Source: Metallosphaera tengchongensis (GTDB lineage: Archaea > Thermoproteota > Thermoprotei_A > Sulfolobales > Sulfolobaceae). From it: a stretch of 64,000 bases of DNA. The stretch lies in NCBI RefSeq assembly GCF_013343295.1, contig NZ_CP049074.1, positions 408,501-472,500 on the forward strand, written 5' to 3'. The stretch's first letter is position 1. Each line of letters opens with the position of its first letter. This document shows positions 30,652 to 41,361 of this stretch, in pieces. Made by a program: the position numbers and the translations under genes. The notes beneath the pieces were generated by a model, which saw only the letters and a program-made list of their open reading frames with translations, was not told where the DNA came from and made no database searches.

Positions 30652-31566
30652 ATGCAATGTCCCATTTGTGGAGGCATAGACATAATCCTAGATCCTAGCA
30701 GAGGGTTGTACGTCTGTCGAAATGATGGCGTTGTGATAGAAGAAAATCTAGTTGATCAAGGACCGGAGTGGAGAGTGTTCGATCCCTCTGATCATCAGAA
30801 AAAGAGCAGGGTAGGGGCAGCTGTTACTGAAAGGGTTCACGACAAGGGGATAGCCACAGTAATAGGCTTTGGAGGAAGGGTAAAGGATAAGCTAAAGGCT
30901 GTGAGGCTCCAAAGGTTACAGAATAAAACAAGGGTCTCCTCTAAGGACAAAAAAATAGTAACTTTTCTTTCTATACTGAACAGTGAGGCCGGTAAGTTAG
31001 GCTTACCGGTTCATGTAAAAGAGGACGCTGCAGGTATCCTAAAGAAGTTAGTTGAGTCTGGTTTGGCTAGAAGAGTAGACATGTATGCCCTTGTAGGTGC
31101 TACTCTATACTACGTCTGTAGGGTTAACAAGATCCCCATATATCCTCAGGAGATAAAGGACAGGTATCAGCTCAACTCTAGCGATCTATGGAATGCCCTA
31201 GAGAGAGTCCAGAAGGTAGCTAAGGCCGAGAAGATAAACTATCCCTATCCTGTGGCTGGGGAGGGAGTAATCATGAGGGGTCCAAGCCCTATAGAGCATA
31301 TTCCAAAGATAATCAATACCCTGAAACTACCTCAGCCTATAGAGACCAAGGCAGCTGACATTGTGGACATGCTTTACCGAAACGGACTCACAAGCGGCAA
31401 AAGCTACCTCTCCATAGCTGCTGCAGCAGTTTACCTGGTGAGCACTCTTATGGATCATAAAAAGACCCAAAAGGAGGTTGCTGAGGCTCTGAAAATAACT
31501 GAAGTTACAATTAGGAACAGATATAAGGAAATAATAGACGCTTTGGACATAGAAGTGAGCCTGTGA
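30652..31566 (+). CDS. tfb2: Transcription initiation factor B, Tfb2 type
   Basis: 304 residues: N-terminal zinc-ribbon region, B-reader/linker, two cyclin folds with the end [25 protein letters not shown] that reads the BRE. Similarity to remembered S. solfataricus Tfb2 ([33 protein letters not shown]) favours Tfb2 over Tfb1. The zinc ribbon has C3, C6 and C22, but the expected fourth cysteine is D25. Confidence 0.92.
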   Translation: MQCPICGGIDIILDPSRGLYVCRNDGVVIEENLVDQGPEWRVFDPSDHQKKSRVGAAVTERVHDKGIATVIGFGGRVKDKLKAVRLQRLQNKTRVSSKDKKIVTFLSILNSEAGKLGLPVHVKEDAAGILKKLVESGLARRVDMYALVGATLYYVCRVNKIPIYPQEIKDRYQLNSSDLWNALERVQKVAKAEKINYPYPVAGEGVIMRGPSPIEHIPKIINTLKLPQPIETKAADIVDMLYRNGLTSGKSYLSIAAAAVYLVSTLMDHKKTQKEVAEALKITEVTIRNRYKEIIDALDIEVSL

Positions 31567-31610
31567 ATCAAATCCTCTTTAGTTTTACGTAAATCTTTAA
31601 AATTGTTTTA

Positions 31611-32360
31611 TTAGAAAATAATGTTCTTCAACAGGCCTAGCTCCGGAAATTCCATTATACCCTCGTTCTCCACAATGACGTAAGGCTTGGTTTTCTCCAA
31701 AACTGCGTGCTTCTTCATTATAGGGCTCATATAACCGGAGTGAGCTAGCGACACATCGTTACCTGACTGATAAATCCCTAGGGCTGGTAGGACTACAGCG
31801 AAAGAATTTTGTCCAAGTGGGGCTAGGAGGAAACAGGGGAACTTTTTGGCGAAACCCAATTTGTCTCTCAATGAAAGCCTTGGATGTTCATGCCCTATAA
31901 CGTAGACCACGTTTTCCTTTACTTCCACTTCCCTATGACCATGAAAGATATACAGGTTATTAGCTTCAATTTGGTCCAAAAGATCTACATTATCAAATTT
32001 TTCCGCAACTAAAGAAATATAATTGTCGTGATTTCCCTTCACAAGCTTTACGGAAAGCCCGCTTTCCCTCAAGTCCTTAAATATGTCCGATAAGTCTTCC
32101 TTCTCTTGTCTCCCTAACGCATTAAATCTGTGTTTCATATCGCCATTAATAATTATTTTATTTGTATGAAATATTTCAATTGCTTTTTTATAAATTGTAA
32201 TGAATCGTTTCTTCTGAATTCTAGGAAGAAAAATTCCCTTGGAAGCCATCTCCTCCTCATAACCAATATGAACGTCAGATAATATCACAGAGTCCAATCC
32301 CCTTGAGTATAGAACCGGCAGATCTCCCTCAACCTCTAGGCCATTTATTATATTAACCAA
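31611..32360 (-). CDS. Metallophosphoesterase (COG1407 type)
   Basis: 249 residues with the calcineurin-like metal motifs [15 protein letters not shown] (GD(x)H-like), KGNHD and the late GHEHP. In archaea this family is often next to helicase genes; the substrate is unknown. It is convergent with tfb2 and divergent from dphB. Confidence 0.85.
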   Translation of the reverse strand: MVNIINGLEVEGDLPVLYSRGLDSVILSDVHIGYEEEMASKGIFLPRIQKKRFITIYKKAIEIFHTNKIIINGDMKHRFNALGRQEKEDLSDIFKDLRESGLSVKLVKGNHDNYISLVAEKFDNVDLLDQIEANNLYIFHGHREVEVKENVVYVIGHEHPRLSLRDKLGFAKKFPCFLLAPLGQNSFAVVLPALGIYQSGNDVSLAHSGYMSPIMKKHAVLEKTKPYVIVENEGIMEFPELGLLKNIIF

Positions 32361-32403
32361 ATCCGTTACACCCTTATTCTTGTTTCCTTAAACCTAAATT
32401 CCG

Positions 32404-33168
32404 ATGGCAAACATATACTTTGTAGGACTCGGACCTTCAAAAATGTTTCTTACAAAAGCTTCAATCGAAGCCATGAGGAATGCAGACTTAATCATGCTAG
32501 ACAAATACACGTCCATAACTTGTGACTTGACAGCAGAGGCTTTGACAGAGATAACAGGTAGGCCTGTAATTTTGGCTGATCGTAACCTGTTGGAGAACAG
32601 GCAGAGGGAGATAATAAAGCATCTGGATGAGGGTAGGAACGTTGCTGTGGTAACTGTAGGAGACCCAATGATAGCTACCACACACGTTAGTTTAGCGATA
32701 GAGGCTAGAAAAAAGGGGCACGATCTGAAGGTTATTCCAGGAATCTCAGTTCACTGTTACGTGATCTCTAAGTCCATGCTTTCATCGTATAAGTTCGGAA
32801 GGTCAGTGACAGTGACCTTCCCGGTCTTGGGAAAGCTCGATCCCACGCCTTACCGGGTAATTAAGGCAAATAGGGAACAGGGGCTTCATACCATACTTTA
32901 TCTAGACTTGAAGGAGGACGCTGTCATGACCGCCGAGGTTGCGTTGAACTACTTGTTACAATTAGAGAAGGAAATTGGAGAGGGCGTTCTAACTCATGAA
33001 GATTGGATAGTTGTAGGAGAGAGGTTAGGTTGCCCAGACGAAAGGGTGAGAGCTATGAAAATAAAAGCTGCAAAAATGGAAAAATTCGGAGAACCACCGC
33101 ATATTATAATAGTTCCGTCCAGAAACCTATACGAAATGGAGGTAGAAGCTCTCAAATGTCTGGTCTGA
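32404..33168 (+). CDS. dphB: Diphthine synthase
   Basis: SAM-dependent methylation step in making diphthamide on elongation factor 2. 254 residues of the tetrapyrrole-methylase fold: [21 protein letters not shown] at the start, [12 protein letters not shown] and [13 protein letters not shown] in the middle, with the family's usual length. Its last 13 bases overlap the next gene. Confidence 0.94.
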   Translation: MANIYFVGLGPSKMFLTKASIEAMRNADLIMLDKYTSITCDLTAEALTEITGRPVILADRNLLENRQREIIKHLDEGRNVAVVTVGDPMIATTHVSLAIEARKKGHDLKVIPGISVHCYVISKSMLSSYKFGRSVTVTFPVLGKLDPTPYRVIKANREQGLHTILYLDLKEDAVMTAEVALNYLLQLEKEIGEGVLTHEDWIVVGERLGCPDERVRAMKIKAAKMEKFGEPPHIIIVPSRNLYEMEVEALKCLV

Positions 33169-33833
33169 GAGACAGGGTTATCAAATATATAAGCGGTATG
33201 GAAGAGACCTTAAGGAAACTAGAAGAAGGTGGCCAGAAGAAGTACAAGAAGATACTTAGCTTAGCAAGGCAGTACACCAATGATGCTAAGTATTACTTGG
33301 ATAGGGGAGATGAGGAGACAGCCCTTGTCGACGTAGTCTATGCAGAGGGCTTAGTGGACGCCCTAAAGTTTTTAGGCGAGGAGGACAATGATGGAAATGA
33401 AAAAAAGGTATTCGTTGGCGGGACCTTTGACATTATACATCCAGGCCACATAGAGTTTCTTAGGCACGCTGCAAGCCTAGGGCGAGTTTACGTTGCAGTG
33501 TCTAGGGATAGAAACGCTGAAAGGGTAAAGGGTAGGAAACCCATAAACGACGAGAATCATAGACTCGAAGTGGTGAGGAGCATAAAGTACGTACATGAGG
33601 CTTTTCTAGGGGACGAGAACGATTTCCTCAAGAGCGTTGAGAGGGTAAAGCCTGATATAGTATTCCTTGGGCCTGACCAAAGAGTCGACGAGCAGAAGTT
33701 GAAGGACGAGTTGGCTAAGAGGGGAGTGGTTGTAAGTGTGCAAAGACTTGAAAAGAGAGTGAACGTTTGGCCTCACAGTAGCACAACTTCTATCATCAAG
33801 GAGATAACCGATAGATACTGTAATCATGTGTAA
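33156..33833 (+). CDS. DUF357 domain fused to RibL-like FAD synthase
   Basis: 225 residues from the chosen ATG. Residues 1-80 are a helical DUF357 domain; from about 85 the nucleotidyltransferase domain has [11 protein letters not shown], the VKGRKPI block, [12 protein letters not shown] and the late SSTTSII. The domain closely matches what I remember of M. jannaschii RibL, which adenylates FMN to FAD. The convergent ribK gene makes FMN, which supports the role. Starts further upstream lie inside dphB. Confidence 0.82.
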   Translation: MSGLRDRVIKYISGMEETLRKLEEGGQKKYKKILSLARQYTNDAKYYLDRGDEETALVDVVYAEGLVDALKFLGEEDNDGNEKKVFVGGTFDIIHPGHIEFLRHAASLGRVYVAVSRDRNAERVKGRKPINDENHRLEVVRSIKYVHEAFLGDENDFLKSVERVKPDIVFLGPDQRVDEQKLKDELAKRGVVVSVQRLEKRVNVWPHSSTTSIIKEITDRYCNHV

Positions 33834-34477
33834 GCCTGAACGGTAACCTCGTCTCCATCCCTTAGGTTCAGCTCTTTCCTCAGGTGGTATGGAGAGATCA
33901 CTTCTATTATACTTTTAGGGTGCACGCTCCTCAATGGGAAGACTATGGCCGCAGGTCTAACGTCATTAATGGATGCAGGAAATGCCCTAACTCCACCAAG
34001 TACCCTATTTTCCTCTTTGTGCTCCGGGATATTAATGGCTCTTGAGATGTCCAAGGTCAACCTGTTCTCCAGTGACGTTCTATCGTATATTGCGAGGTTA
34101 AGGGTTCCAGGGTACGGTTCAAATCCTAGGAGTTTCTTAAAGGATTCCACATAATAGGGTAAGGAGAGGAATATCCTTCCTTCTCCCAATCCTGAGATAA
34201 CCCTGCCTCTAATACTTAAGGTATGGTCTGAAACCACAATGGTCCTCATCATGGAAAGACAATCTGTCAGGAGCTTCTCTCCGTTTTCAGTAACTCTAAT
34301 GGACTCTCCTTCCTTTGATAGAGACCTTCTGATCAAGTTCCTTTCTTCCAATTCCTTCAGCTTTCTTGAAACATATTGCTGGGACATCCCCAGCTCGTTC
34401 GCAATGCTCTGTTGAGTCACTTCGTTTCCCTTAAGGGACATGTACACAATCTTAGCTATTAGGCACTCATCACTCAT
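33824..34477 (-). CDS. ribK: CTP-dependent riboflavin kinase with winged helix
   Basis: Phosphorylates riboflavin with CTP to FMN. 217 residues from the chosen ATG: an N-terminal winged helix (about 5-70: [29 protein letters not shown]) fused to the RibK barrel ([29 protein letters not shown]). The HTH suggests it may also act as a regulator. The start overlaps the taw1 stop by 8 bases; its stop overlaps the RibL-like gene by 10 bases tail to tail. Confidence 0.92.
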   Translation of the reverse strand: MSDECLIAKIVYMSLKGNEVTQQSIANELGMSQQYVSRKLKELEERNLIRRSLSKEGESIRVTENGEKLLTDCLSMMRTIVVSDHTLSIRGRVISGLGEGRIFLSLPYYVESFKKLLGFEPYPGTLNLAIYDRTSLENRLTLDISRAINIPEHKEENRVLGGVRAFPASINDVRPAAIVFPLRSVHPKSIIEVISPYHLRKELNLRDGDEVTVQAYT

Positions 34478-35567
34478 GGTTTCTACCTTCACCTTCTTCA
34501 GTACACCCCATCTCAGCCTCCCTATACTCCCCATTAACGTCATCCTGGATCTCTTGAGTCCTCCAGTCCCACTTCTCTGTCCAAGCGTTCCCGATCTGCA
34601 TAGGTCTGTCCAAGGCGCTAAGGAGGACTATCCTGCTGGGCGGATGCTCAGAAATAATTGAATAATTAGAGAATTTGGCTAGCTCTTTAGCGAACTCCCT
34701 TATTTCTGCATGGTTCGGCATTGCATCCTTCGTTAGTCTGTAGGTGGACGGTCCGACGTGCATATAAGCCTTAACTTCCACATATGTAGGTTTAGAGTGT
34801 TCAATTAGTTTCGCAAAGTCTTTAGCGTCATTAACGGACATGTTGACTCCCTTCATCATTGTCATCCTTATGACGGTAGGTGAGCTGAAGCTAGGCAGGA
34901 TATCTAGCGTCCTCATAACTAGATTCCAGGAGTTAGCAACGACAGGTCTATTGATCAGCTTATGCTTCTCCTCGTTGGGGGCCTGAAGAGAGACGAACAG
35001 TTGGGTTGGCTCCTCATCTAAGGAGGCCAAAATATCAGGTCTGACACCGCTAGTAACAAGGAATGTGGTTATGTTTCTCTTGTGATATTCCCTTATTAAC
35101 TCCCCTAACCTTTCGTAAAGCGTAGGCTCTCCAGTTAGACTAATCGCAACATGTGAAGGTCTCATAGCCTCCTCTGCCTTGGTTTGATCCACGCCAGTTC
35201 TTCCTAAATAGCCCGAGACAGACCTCTTGTGCTCCTCTATTGATCTCTCCGCTATGTACTCCGGATCATCCATGTAAGGCATCTTAGTCTCGTCCCATTC
35301 CAAACCGATATCCTCTGGCTCCAATCGCCAACAATGGATACACCTGAACCAACACCATGTACTAACTGGGGTCATCTGCACGCATCTGTGGCTTTCTATT
35401 CCGTAGAACTTCCCTTTATAACAATACCTACCACTTGTCAAGGCCTCGTGGGTCCAGTGACACTTCTTATAGGCGCTGTGCCCCCCTATGAGATGATACC
35501 TTTGTTTCTCCATTTCGTTCCTGATTTTAGATAGCGTGTCTATCCTGTAACTCTCTTTAACTGCCAT
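34470..35567 (-). CDS. taw1: tRNA 4-demethylwyosine synthase (TYW1/Taw1)
   Basis: Radical SAM enzyme that forms the tricyclic wyosine base at G37 of tRNA-Phe. 365 residues from the chosen ATG (MAVKESYR). It has the CxxxCxxC cluster motif in [11 protein letters not shown] and upstream cysteines ([14 protein letters not shown]). A longer form starting at 35627 would overlap the gatA stop as ATGA and add 20 residues rich in basic and hydrophobic amino acids; I prefer the shorter one but cannot exclude the other. Confidence 0.9.
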   Translation of the reverse strand: MAVKESYRIDTLSKIRNEMEKQRYHLIGGHSAYKKCHWTHEALTSGRYCYKGKFYGIESHRCVQMTPVSTWCWFRCIHCWRLEPEDIGLEWDETKMPYMDDPEYIAERSIEEHKRSVSGYLGRTGVDQTKAEEAMRPSHVAISLTGEPTLYERLGELIREYHKRNITTFLVTSGVRPDILASLDEEPTQLFVSLQAPNEEKHKLINRPVVANSWNLVMRTLDILPSFSSPTVIRMTMMKGVNMSVNDAKDFAKLIEHSKPTYVEVKAYMHVGPSTYRLTKDAMPNHAEIREFAKELAKFSNYSIISEHPPSRIVLLSALDRPMQIGNAWTEKWDWRTQEIQDDVNGEYREAEMGCTEEGEGRNHE

Positions 35568-35623
35568 TAAATATACCAAAAGAAATATCCGCTTTGGCTT
35601 AAAACGCTTAACTATAAAACATC

Positions 35624-37048
35624 TCATAAGGGAGCCGTCATGTCTTTTATTCCCGTGACGTCTTCCATGAACATGGAAATGCCCATGAGAAACGTGTCTG
35701 AAAGATATCTCCCCATCAGTTGAACCCCCACAGGCAAGTTATTGTAAAATCCTGCAGGTATTGAAAGGGCCGGTACGGCGGCGAGGTTCGCTGTAACCGT
35801 TCCAACGTCCATAGCGTACATTTTCACCGGGTCGTCGATTACTTCGCCAATTTTGGGCGGAAGGATTGGCGTAGTTGGTGAAATTAAAATGTCATATTTA
35901 CTAAAAAGCTTCTCCAAGGAATCCTTGATGAGTCTCCTAGCCTTCAGTGCTCTTATGTAAAACTGTTCGTAGTAACCAGCGCTCAATATGAAGGACCCCA
36001 AGAGAATCCTTCTCTTCACTTCCTTGCCGAATCCCTCTCCCCTAGTTTTGCTGTAAACTTCCTTCCAATTCCCTTCTGTACCTGAGTTGTAACCGTACCT
36101 TATCCCATCATATCTAGCCAGATTCGAGCTAGCCTCAGACATGGCTATGATGTAATACGTTGGAAGAACGTAATCCATTATTCCTAAAGTCGTTTCCTCA
36201 ATTACAGCACCTTCACTTGACATCTTATCTAGATATCCCCTGATTACTGAGGAAACTCCAGTTTCAGAAGCGTCCATCAGATCCTTAAGGATCCCAACTT
36301 TTATCCCCTTTACGGGAATCGGATCTACGATATTAGGCGGGGAGTAATCGATTGTAGTGGAGTCTCTAGGATCGGTGCCTGCAATTACCGAGAAGAGAAT
36401 GGATAGATCCTTTGAATTCCTGGCCATGGGGCCTATCTGCTCTAGACTGTTGGCATATGCCACTAGGCCGTATCTGCTTACGGTACCATAAGAGGGCTTA
36501 AGGCCAAAAGTTGAGGTAAAAGATGCAGGGGTTCTAATGGAGCCTCCAGTGTCTGAACCCAAGGCAATTTCCACTAAACCTGCGGCTAGTGCGCTTCCGC
36601 TCCCCCCAGAAGATCCCCCAGGGGTTCTCTCTAGATCCCAAGGGTTCCTTGTTGGACCGAAATAACTAGTTTCCGTAGTTGATCCCATGGCAAACTCGTC
36701 CATATTCGTTTTCCCTAGGATCACTGCACCCTGTTCTTTCAATCTAGATACTACGGTAGCATCATAGGGAGGAATGTAGTTCTCCAGCATCTTAGAGGCA
36801 CACGTGGTCCTTATTCCTTTAGTGGAGATATTGTCCTTTATTGCTATTAATACTCCTGCGAGCCTTCCTCCCCTCTTTAATGAGGCTTTTACCTGGTGAA
36901 GAACCTCATCCTGACTCTCCAACGTAATGAATGATCTAATATTTTTCTCAGCTTTTAATATTTTATCAAAGGTTCTCCCAACATATTCGTCTGGGGACAG
37001 TTCTCCTGTGCGTAACTTGGACACGAGTTCGCTTATCACCTTATCCAC
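35624..37048 (-). CDS. gatA: Aspartyl/glutamyl-tRNA amidotransferase subunit A
   Basis: Amidase subunit that supplies ammonia to GatB. 474 residues with the Ser-cisSer-Lys triad: the lysine in AIKDNIS and serines in [15 protein letters not shown]. gatC precedes it with an 8-base overlap; gatB is not in this window. Confidence 0.94.
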   Translation of the reverse strand: MDKVISELVSKLRTGELSPDEYVGRTFDKILKAEKNIRSFITLESQDEVLHQVKASLKRGGRLAGVLIAIKDNISTKGIRTTCASKMLENYIPPYDATVVSRLKEQGAVILGKTNMDEFAMGSTTETSYFGPTRNPWDLERTPGGSSGGSGSALAAGLVEIALGSDTGGSIRTPASFTSTFGLKPSYGTVSRYGLVAYANSLEQIGPMARNSKDLSILFSVIAGTDPRDSTTIDYSPPNIVDPIPVKGIKVGILKDLMDASETGVSSVIRGYLDKMSSEGAVIEETTLGIMDYVLPTYYIIAMSEASSNLARYDGIRYGYNSGTEGNWKEVYSKTRGEGFGKEVKRRILLGSFILSAGYYEQFYIRALKARRLIKDSLEKLFSKYDILISPTTPILPPKIGEVIDDPVKMYAMDVGTVTANLAAVPALSIPAGFYNNLPVGVQLMGRYLSDTFLMGISMFMEDVTGIKDMTAPL

Positions 37049-37334
37049 CTATCGTACTTGGCCCTATGATAAAACCGTCCTTCTTCTTCGGTACGTTGAG
37101 TAAAGCCTCCTCCCTCTTTAGACTAGGTTGGATCGAGTCGCTTCTTAGTCTGCTACCAGGTACTGGATGAAACATGGGCTCAACCCCTTCTAGGTTAACC
37201 CTGTCTATAGCATTGAAGAAATCTAAGATTTTAGAGAGATCTCTCATGAACTCCACCCTCTCTTGATCTGACAACGAAATTAGGGCAAGTTTCTCCAACT
37301 TCTTCATTAGTTCTTCATTAACTTCTACTTTCAC
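37041..37334 (-). CDS. gatC: Aspartyl/glutamyl-tRNA amidotransferase subunit C
   Basis: 97 residues, the small linker subunit that wraps around GatA and GatB. The family's [17 protein letters not shown] and PMFHP segments are present. It overlaps cutA upstream and gatA downstream, a tight operon. Confidence 0.9.
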   Translation of the reverse strand: MKVEVNEELMKKLEKLALISLSDQERVEFMRDLSKILDFFNAIDRVNLEGVEPMFHPVPGSRLRSDSIQPSLKREEALLNVPKKKDGFIIGPSTIGG

Positions 37335-37654
37335 ATCTGAACACTCTCATTTATCCAATCTAAATAAGGCTTAAAACCGTTGTCTATATCTACAGTCAGG
37401 ATTTCAGGAACCTTATAGGGATGTATTTCCTTCAACCTCTTCATTAACTTCTCGGTCAATTCTGATTTAGTCTTAATTAGTAATAAGACCTCCGAATCCT
37501 CCTCAACTCTCCCTTCCCATCTATATATGGAGATCAACCCAGGAACGATGTTTACGCATGCTGCCAACCTCTCTTGAACTAAGGTTCTGGCTATTTCCTT
37601 GGCCTTTTCCAAGCCGGATAACGTGCTCAATACCAGAGCGTACTCTCCGCCCAT
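37331..37654 (-). CDS. cutA: CutA-like protein
   Basis: 107 residues with the CutA core (LVQERLAACVNIVPGLISIYRWEGRVEEDSEVLLLIKT), a trimeric ferredoxin-like fold linked to divalent metal tolerance in bacteria but of uncertain role in archaea. First gene of the cutA-gatC-gatA-taw1-ribK run on the minus strand. Confidence 0.9.
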   Translation of the reverse strand: MGGEYALVLSTLSGLEKAKEIARTLVQERLAACVNIVPGLISIYRWEGRVEEDSEVLLLIKTKSELTEKLMKRLKEIHPYKVPEILTVDIDNGFKPYLDWINESVQM

Positions 37655-37687
37655 GAGAAAATATTAAACACGTAGAACCAAATAAAC

Positions 37688-38050
37688 ATGATGAGGCCCT
37701 TCGAGGTAGCTCTAAAGGTAGAGGGTATAAGGGAGGCTGTGAATTTAGGAACGTCAGAGGCCTCCTATCTTGGTTCAGAGTTCGTGGGCATTACGTTGGA
37801 CAATGGGATGGGTATAATTCTTCGAATTTCTCCGGATGAGGAGATTAGAAACGTCTTAGTTATGAGCAAGGAGCCCCTACCACTTAATCCTTTGGGGGCG
37901 TTCATCAGGTCGGACGGGACAGTTTATTATATTTATATTGAAAATGAAATGGAAAAAATAAATCAAGTACTTGGCGAGAATCGAAGGGCCGTATTCGTGG
38001 AAGTGATATCCGGTGATCTCGAGGACTTTCTCCGTGAAGGGTTTAGATAA
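37688..38050 (+). CDS. Small protein of unknown function upstream of the XPB helicase
   Basis: 120 residues, alpha/beta (FEVALKVEGIREAVNLG; VGITLDNGMGIILRISPDE), with no motif I know. It overlaps the helicase gene by 38 bases, so translational coupling and a joint role are likely. Confidence 0.65.
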   Translation: MMRPFEVALKVEGIREAVNLGTSEASYLGSEFVGITLDNGMGIILRISPDEEIRNVLVMSKEPLPLNPLGAFIRSDGTVYYIYIENEMEKINQVLGENRRAVFVEVISGDLEDFLREGFR

Positions 38051-39623
38051 GGCAGATTTTGATAGACTAGTCCTGTTTTCAAGGTATCTAGGGGAAAGCG
38101 AGAAGGGGAAGGAGTTTGAGCTCGACGTGGAAAGAGCTAGATTGAACAGGGTAAACTCAACCACAATAAAGGAAACTCTGGAAAGGTTAGGGGTGAAATT
38201 GAGCGAGGGTGACCTGAAATTCATAGAGAAAGAGCTATCGGATTTTAAAGTTTCCTTCGAAATTATGGAAGATAAGCTAATTATAAAGCCTCACGTTTAT
38301 ATCTCAGATATATTTAAAAAGTATAGAATTAAAATCCCTTATGATACTGTTAGAAAATTTTATATAACTAAACCATATTATTACTATATAATCAAAAAAA
38401 TACTAGAGAGGGAGGGCTTGAAAGTCGAGGGACTAGCGCTCGACTTTCAGAAACTGGATATGAAGATGACCTTAAGGTTAAGGGACTATCAAATTGAGGC
38501 AATAAGCGCGTGGAAGGAGAGCGGTTTTAGGGGAGTCATAGCTCTTCCCACGGGTGCTGGGAAAACCTTGGTAGGTATAGGAGGAATCGTTGAAGCCAGG
38601 AGTCCGACCCTAATAGTCACTTTTACGAGAGAGCAGCTTATGCAATGGAAAGAAAGCATAGAGAAGTATACTGAGGGCCATCCAGAGGTAGGGTTGTACT
38701 ACAGTAGAGAAAAAGAGATAAGCCCAATTACCGTGACAACTTATCAGACCGCAATCAAGCATATGGGAGAATTATCCAAGTTCCAACTCCTTATCATAGA
38801 TGAGGCACACCACCTGCCTGCTGATAAGTTCAGAAGTATAGCCCTAGGGAGCATAGCACCTTACAGGATGGCCCTTTCGGCAACTCCTTATCGTTCAGAC
38901 GGCAAGCACGTAGAGCTCTTTAAGCTCATGGGTGGACTGGTTTACTATAAATCAATAGACGAGTTGGTAAGCAAAGGCTACCTAGCTAAATTCAAACTTG
39001 TCAGGATAAAGGTCCCCCTTACTCCCCAGGAAAAGGTTCAATACGACGAGCTCATGAGAAAGTACAGGACACTCTCATTGGGTAAACCGATACAAGAGAT
39101 CGTTAAAATGGCAAATCGAGGAGACGTTAGAGCCATGGACGCGCTTAGGATATATAGCAAGATAAAATCTTTAACAGGTCTTACTAGAAATAAACTATTA
39201 AAAATAAAAGAGATAGTAAATTCAGAGAAAGATAAAAAAATAATAGTCTTTACCCAATACGTTGATCACGCTGAGGTCATAGCTAAAGCCATCAATGGTA
39301 AGTTGCTCACTGGTCAAATGAGCAAAAACGAGAGGCAGAGAGTTTTTTCCGACTTTAAGAACGTTAAAAGTGGTGTTATAGTTCTTACAACTGTGGGTGA
39401 CGAGGGTTTGGATATCCCTGACGCTAGCGTCGGTATCCTAGTCGCTGGAACCTCCTCCAGGAGGCAATTCGTCCAGAGATTAGGTAGGCTTTTGAGGAAT
39501 AGTTCAGGGGACAAGGTAGCAGTTCTGTATGAATTGGTCGCACAAGGGACATCAGAGGAGTATCAGTCCAAGATGAGGAGATCCGAAAGATTAGACGATG
39601 TTTTCTACGGGCTGGACAGTTGA
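38013..39623 (+). CDS. xpb: XPB/Rad25-type DNA helicase
   Basis: 536 residues. The N-terminal ~150 match the non-helicase part of archaeal XPB; the SF2 core follows with ALPTGAGKTLVG (Walker A), IDEAHHLPA (Walker B), SATP, and the C-terminal QRLGRLLRNSSGD (motif VI). Archaeal XPB acts in DNA repair or transcription-coupled processes, often with the nuclease Bax1, which I do not see next to it. The start is GTG at 38013; another GTG at 38034 is possible. Confidence 0.9.
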   Translation: MISRTFSVKGLDKADFDRLVLFSRYLGESEKGKEFELDVERARLNRVNSTTIKETLERLGVKLSEGDLKFIEKELSDFKVSFEIMEDKLIIKPHVYISDIFKKYRIKIPYDTVRKFYITKPYYYYIIKKILEREGLKVEGLALDFQKLDMKMTLRLRDYQIEAISAWKESGFRGVIALPTGAGKTLVGIGGIVEARSPTLIVTFTREQLMQWKESIEKYTEGHPEVGLYYSREKEISPITVTTYQTAIKHMGELSKFQLLIIDEAHHLPADKFRSIALGSIAPYRMALSATPYRSDGKHVELFKLMGGLVYYKSIDELVSKGYLAKFKLVRIKVPLTPQEKVQYDELMRKYRTLSLGKPIQEIVKMANRGDVRAMDALRIYSKIKSLTGLTRNKLLKIKEIVNSEKDKKIIVFTQYVDHAEVIAKAINGKLLTGQMSKNERQRVFSDFKNVKSGVIVLTTVGDEGLDIPDASVGILVAGTSSRRQFVQRLGRLLRNSSGDKVAVLYELVAQGTSEEYQSKMRRSERLDDVFYGLDS

Positions 39624-39671
39624 TAGAAAGGTATGTTCACGTCCTTCAGCCTCCCTGTTTATGGTTAAGCT

Positions 39672-40148
39672 CTATACGAAGAGGTAGTCCTGGGACGAAG
39701 TGTAGTACTTTAGGGAGTGGGATAGAAGAAGGAGTGTAGTCCTGGAGTCCGTGAGTAGTATTCTGGTACCCTTCAGCGAAATTATGGGCTTACTTTTCAC
39801 TGTAACTATGGGGATACCTTCGACTTTGCTAGTCTTGAACTTGGTGGTTCCTAGGATTCTTTTGGCGACAAAAGCTGGTAAAAATTCATGGCTGAGTACC
39901 TCTAGCTCTCCTTCTACTTCCTCGGTTGAGGTAACGATATCCACATCTTCAGCCACGGAAACTCCATCTACCCACACTGAGCTCCCTATTACGTGAGGAC
40001 ATTGATCGGAAACTAGGGAGAGGGGAGGAAAGACCATGTACCTACCGTTCACAAGAACACTTACGGGCTTAACGATAACTATGTCGCCTCTCTCCACCCT
40101 TTTCACTTCATTGGGTTTGCATATTCTCCCGTTAAGTATATATGGCAT
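39672..40148 (-). CDS. Protein of unknown function, beta-rich
   Basis: 158 residues, mostly beta strands (VERGDIVIVKPVSVLVNGRYMVFPPLS; VDIVTSTEEVEGELEVL), no cysteine motif beyond two isolated residues, no membrane segment. Not recognised. Convergent with the helicase gene, 48 bases away. Confidence 0.6.
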   Translation of the reverse strand: MPYILNGRICKPNEVKRVERGDIVIVKPVSVLVNGRYMVFPPLSLVSDQCPHVIGSSVWVDGVSVAEDVDIVTSTEEVEGELEVLSHEFLPAFVAKRILGTTKFKTSKVEGIPIVTVKSKPIISLKGTRILLTDSRTTLLLLSHSLKYYTSSQDYLFV

Positions 40149-40175
40149 AACAAAAAATTGCTTAATTAAATAAAA

Positions 40176-40228
40176 GCGATGATATGACTTGTAAGGGCTG
40201 ATAATGATGAGTAACCAGGCTTAAGTGA
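40176..40228 (+). ncRNA. Possible C/D box sRNA
   Basis: A perfect D' box CTGA (40198-40201) is followed three bases later by a C' TGATGA (40205-40210). Outside these lie GCGATGA (C, one mismatch, 40176-40182) and GTGA (D, one mismatch, 40225-40228). Size fits an archaeal C/D RNA, but outer boxes are imperfect and guides are 14-15 bases, slightly long. The rest of the 223-base gap shows no gene. Confidence 0.35.
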
Positions 40229-40371
40229 GCTTAATGGACGAGCTCATCTGCTTGGCCTAGGGAAAAGGACTTGTACCTTTCAGTTTAATCCTTCACTGAC
40301 CCGGCAACGTTATTCTCGTTGTCAAACTTAAAACCTGAACGGCTTCTGGATGTTTGTGGGGAAATGGGTTC

Positions 40372-40653
40372 ATGAGATGGTTGAAGAAAAGGGATGTAAT
40401 AATTTACTTTCTTCTCTTAAAGAAATTCAGGGATACGGGTTTCACCTTGCTTGAGGCCTACTCACTCTTAAGCCCCTATTTTTCATTAAAAGTGTCCAAG
40501 TCAAGCATAAGATATATGATAAAAAGCGGGATAATACTAAGAAAAAGTGATAAGTATTTCCTTCTGCCATTCGAGGAGTATCTCTCTATGGTCTCTTTTC
40601 CATATCTCCAAAGGAGATCTACTCTTCGTCGTAAAACTCCAAAATTACCTTAA
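40372..40653 (+). CDS. Small basic winged-helix-like protein
   Basis: 93 residues from ATG 40372: basic and helical (WLKKRDVIIYFLLLKKFRD; LKVSKSSIRYMIKSGIILRKSDKYFLL), which could form a winged helix. A TTG start 18 bases upstream is possible. It overlaps the opposite gene by 35 bases. Unrecognised. Confidence 0.5.
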   Translation: MRWLKKRDVIIYFLLLKKFRDTGFTLLEAYSLLSPYFSLKVSKSSIRYMIKSGIILRKSDKYFLLPFEEYLSMVSFPYLQRRSTLRRKTPKLP

Positions 40654-40939
40654 CCTTAACCTCCTTCTTTGAGAGTGGAGGTATCCTATCCCCGAAATCT
40701 ACCCCAACGGCTACAGGGTTACCCATGGAGTCTGTGAACTTTACCTCGGCGACGTAGTGCTTAGTCGGACCTTGATTCATCATATTCATTAGCTCTGAGT
40801 ATATTCTAGATATTGCCATCTGGAAGGCTATTGGGCTAGAAAGGTCTTCTGGTCTTAACTGTATTGAAGTTAAATTTCCCATCACTTCCCCTATCTTTGC
40901 CTTTCCTTCAAACTCTACCCTGTGAGTGGGTTGACTCAT
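40619..40939 (-). CDS. Small protein of unknown function
   Basis: 106 residues with strands at both ends (THRVEFEGKAKIGEVMGNL; KEVKVKVILEFYDEE) and a central helix. It lies in the same direction as alba1, 125 bases downstream of its stop. Not recognised; probably real from length and composition. Confidence 0.65.
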   Translation of the reverse strand: MSQPTHRVEFEGKAKIGEVMGNLTSIQLRPEDLSSPIAFQMAISRIYSELMNMMNQGPTKHYVAEVKFTDSMGNPVAVGVDFGDRIPPLSKKEVKVKVILEFYDEE

Positions 40940-41064
40940 ATCCTATCAATTAGCTATCGGTTACTTCGTTATTAAATGTATGCAAAAGAACTATGTCCCA
41001 ATCCTAACAGAATTCGTTCCGACGGTACTAGATGTTAACGGCTTAAAAAACATCGTTTAACCGT

Positions 41065-41361
41065 TTATGCCTTTTTCCTTATACTTATCTCGATCGTAGA
41101 TACCCTAGACTGTTTTCCATCTTGGCTAGTTACTACCTGGCTGCCTACGCCAATGGCTCTGATCTCTATTTTGTCTGGTAGGAATCTGTTTCTAACTATC
41201 TCTACAGTGTCTACAGCCTTGCTAATAGCCCTACCTTTTGCCTTTATTATGATCTCAGGAACTCCCTGATTCAGTAGAGTCAAGGCAGCTAATACGTAGT
41301 TCATTACTGGCTTCTTACCTACAAGTACTACATTACTTGGAGTTGGAGATGTTCCGCTCAT
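41065..41361 (-). CDS. alba1: Chromatin protein Alba (Alba1)
   Basis: 98 residues. The Alba core [23 protein letters not shown] contains the DNA-binding, acetylatable lysine region (GKKP), and the end matches Sso10b closely. It binds DNA and RNA abundantly in Sulfolobales. The ATG at 41361 gives the classic [15 protein letters not shown] start; GGTGA precedes it by 5 bases. Confidence 0.95.
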   Translation of the reverse strand: MSGTSPTPSNVVLVGKKPVMNYVLAALTLLNQGVPEIIIKAKGRAISKAVDTVEIVRNRFLPDKIEIRAIGVGSQVVTSQDGKQSRVSTIEISIRKKA

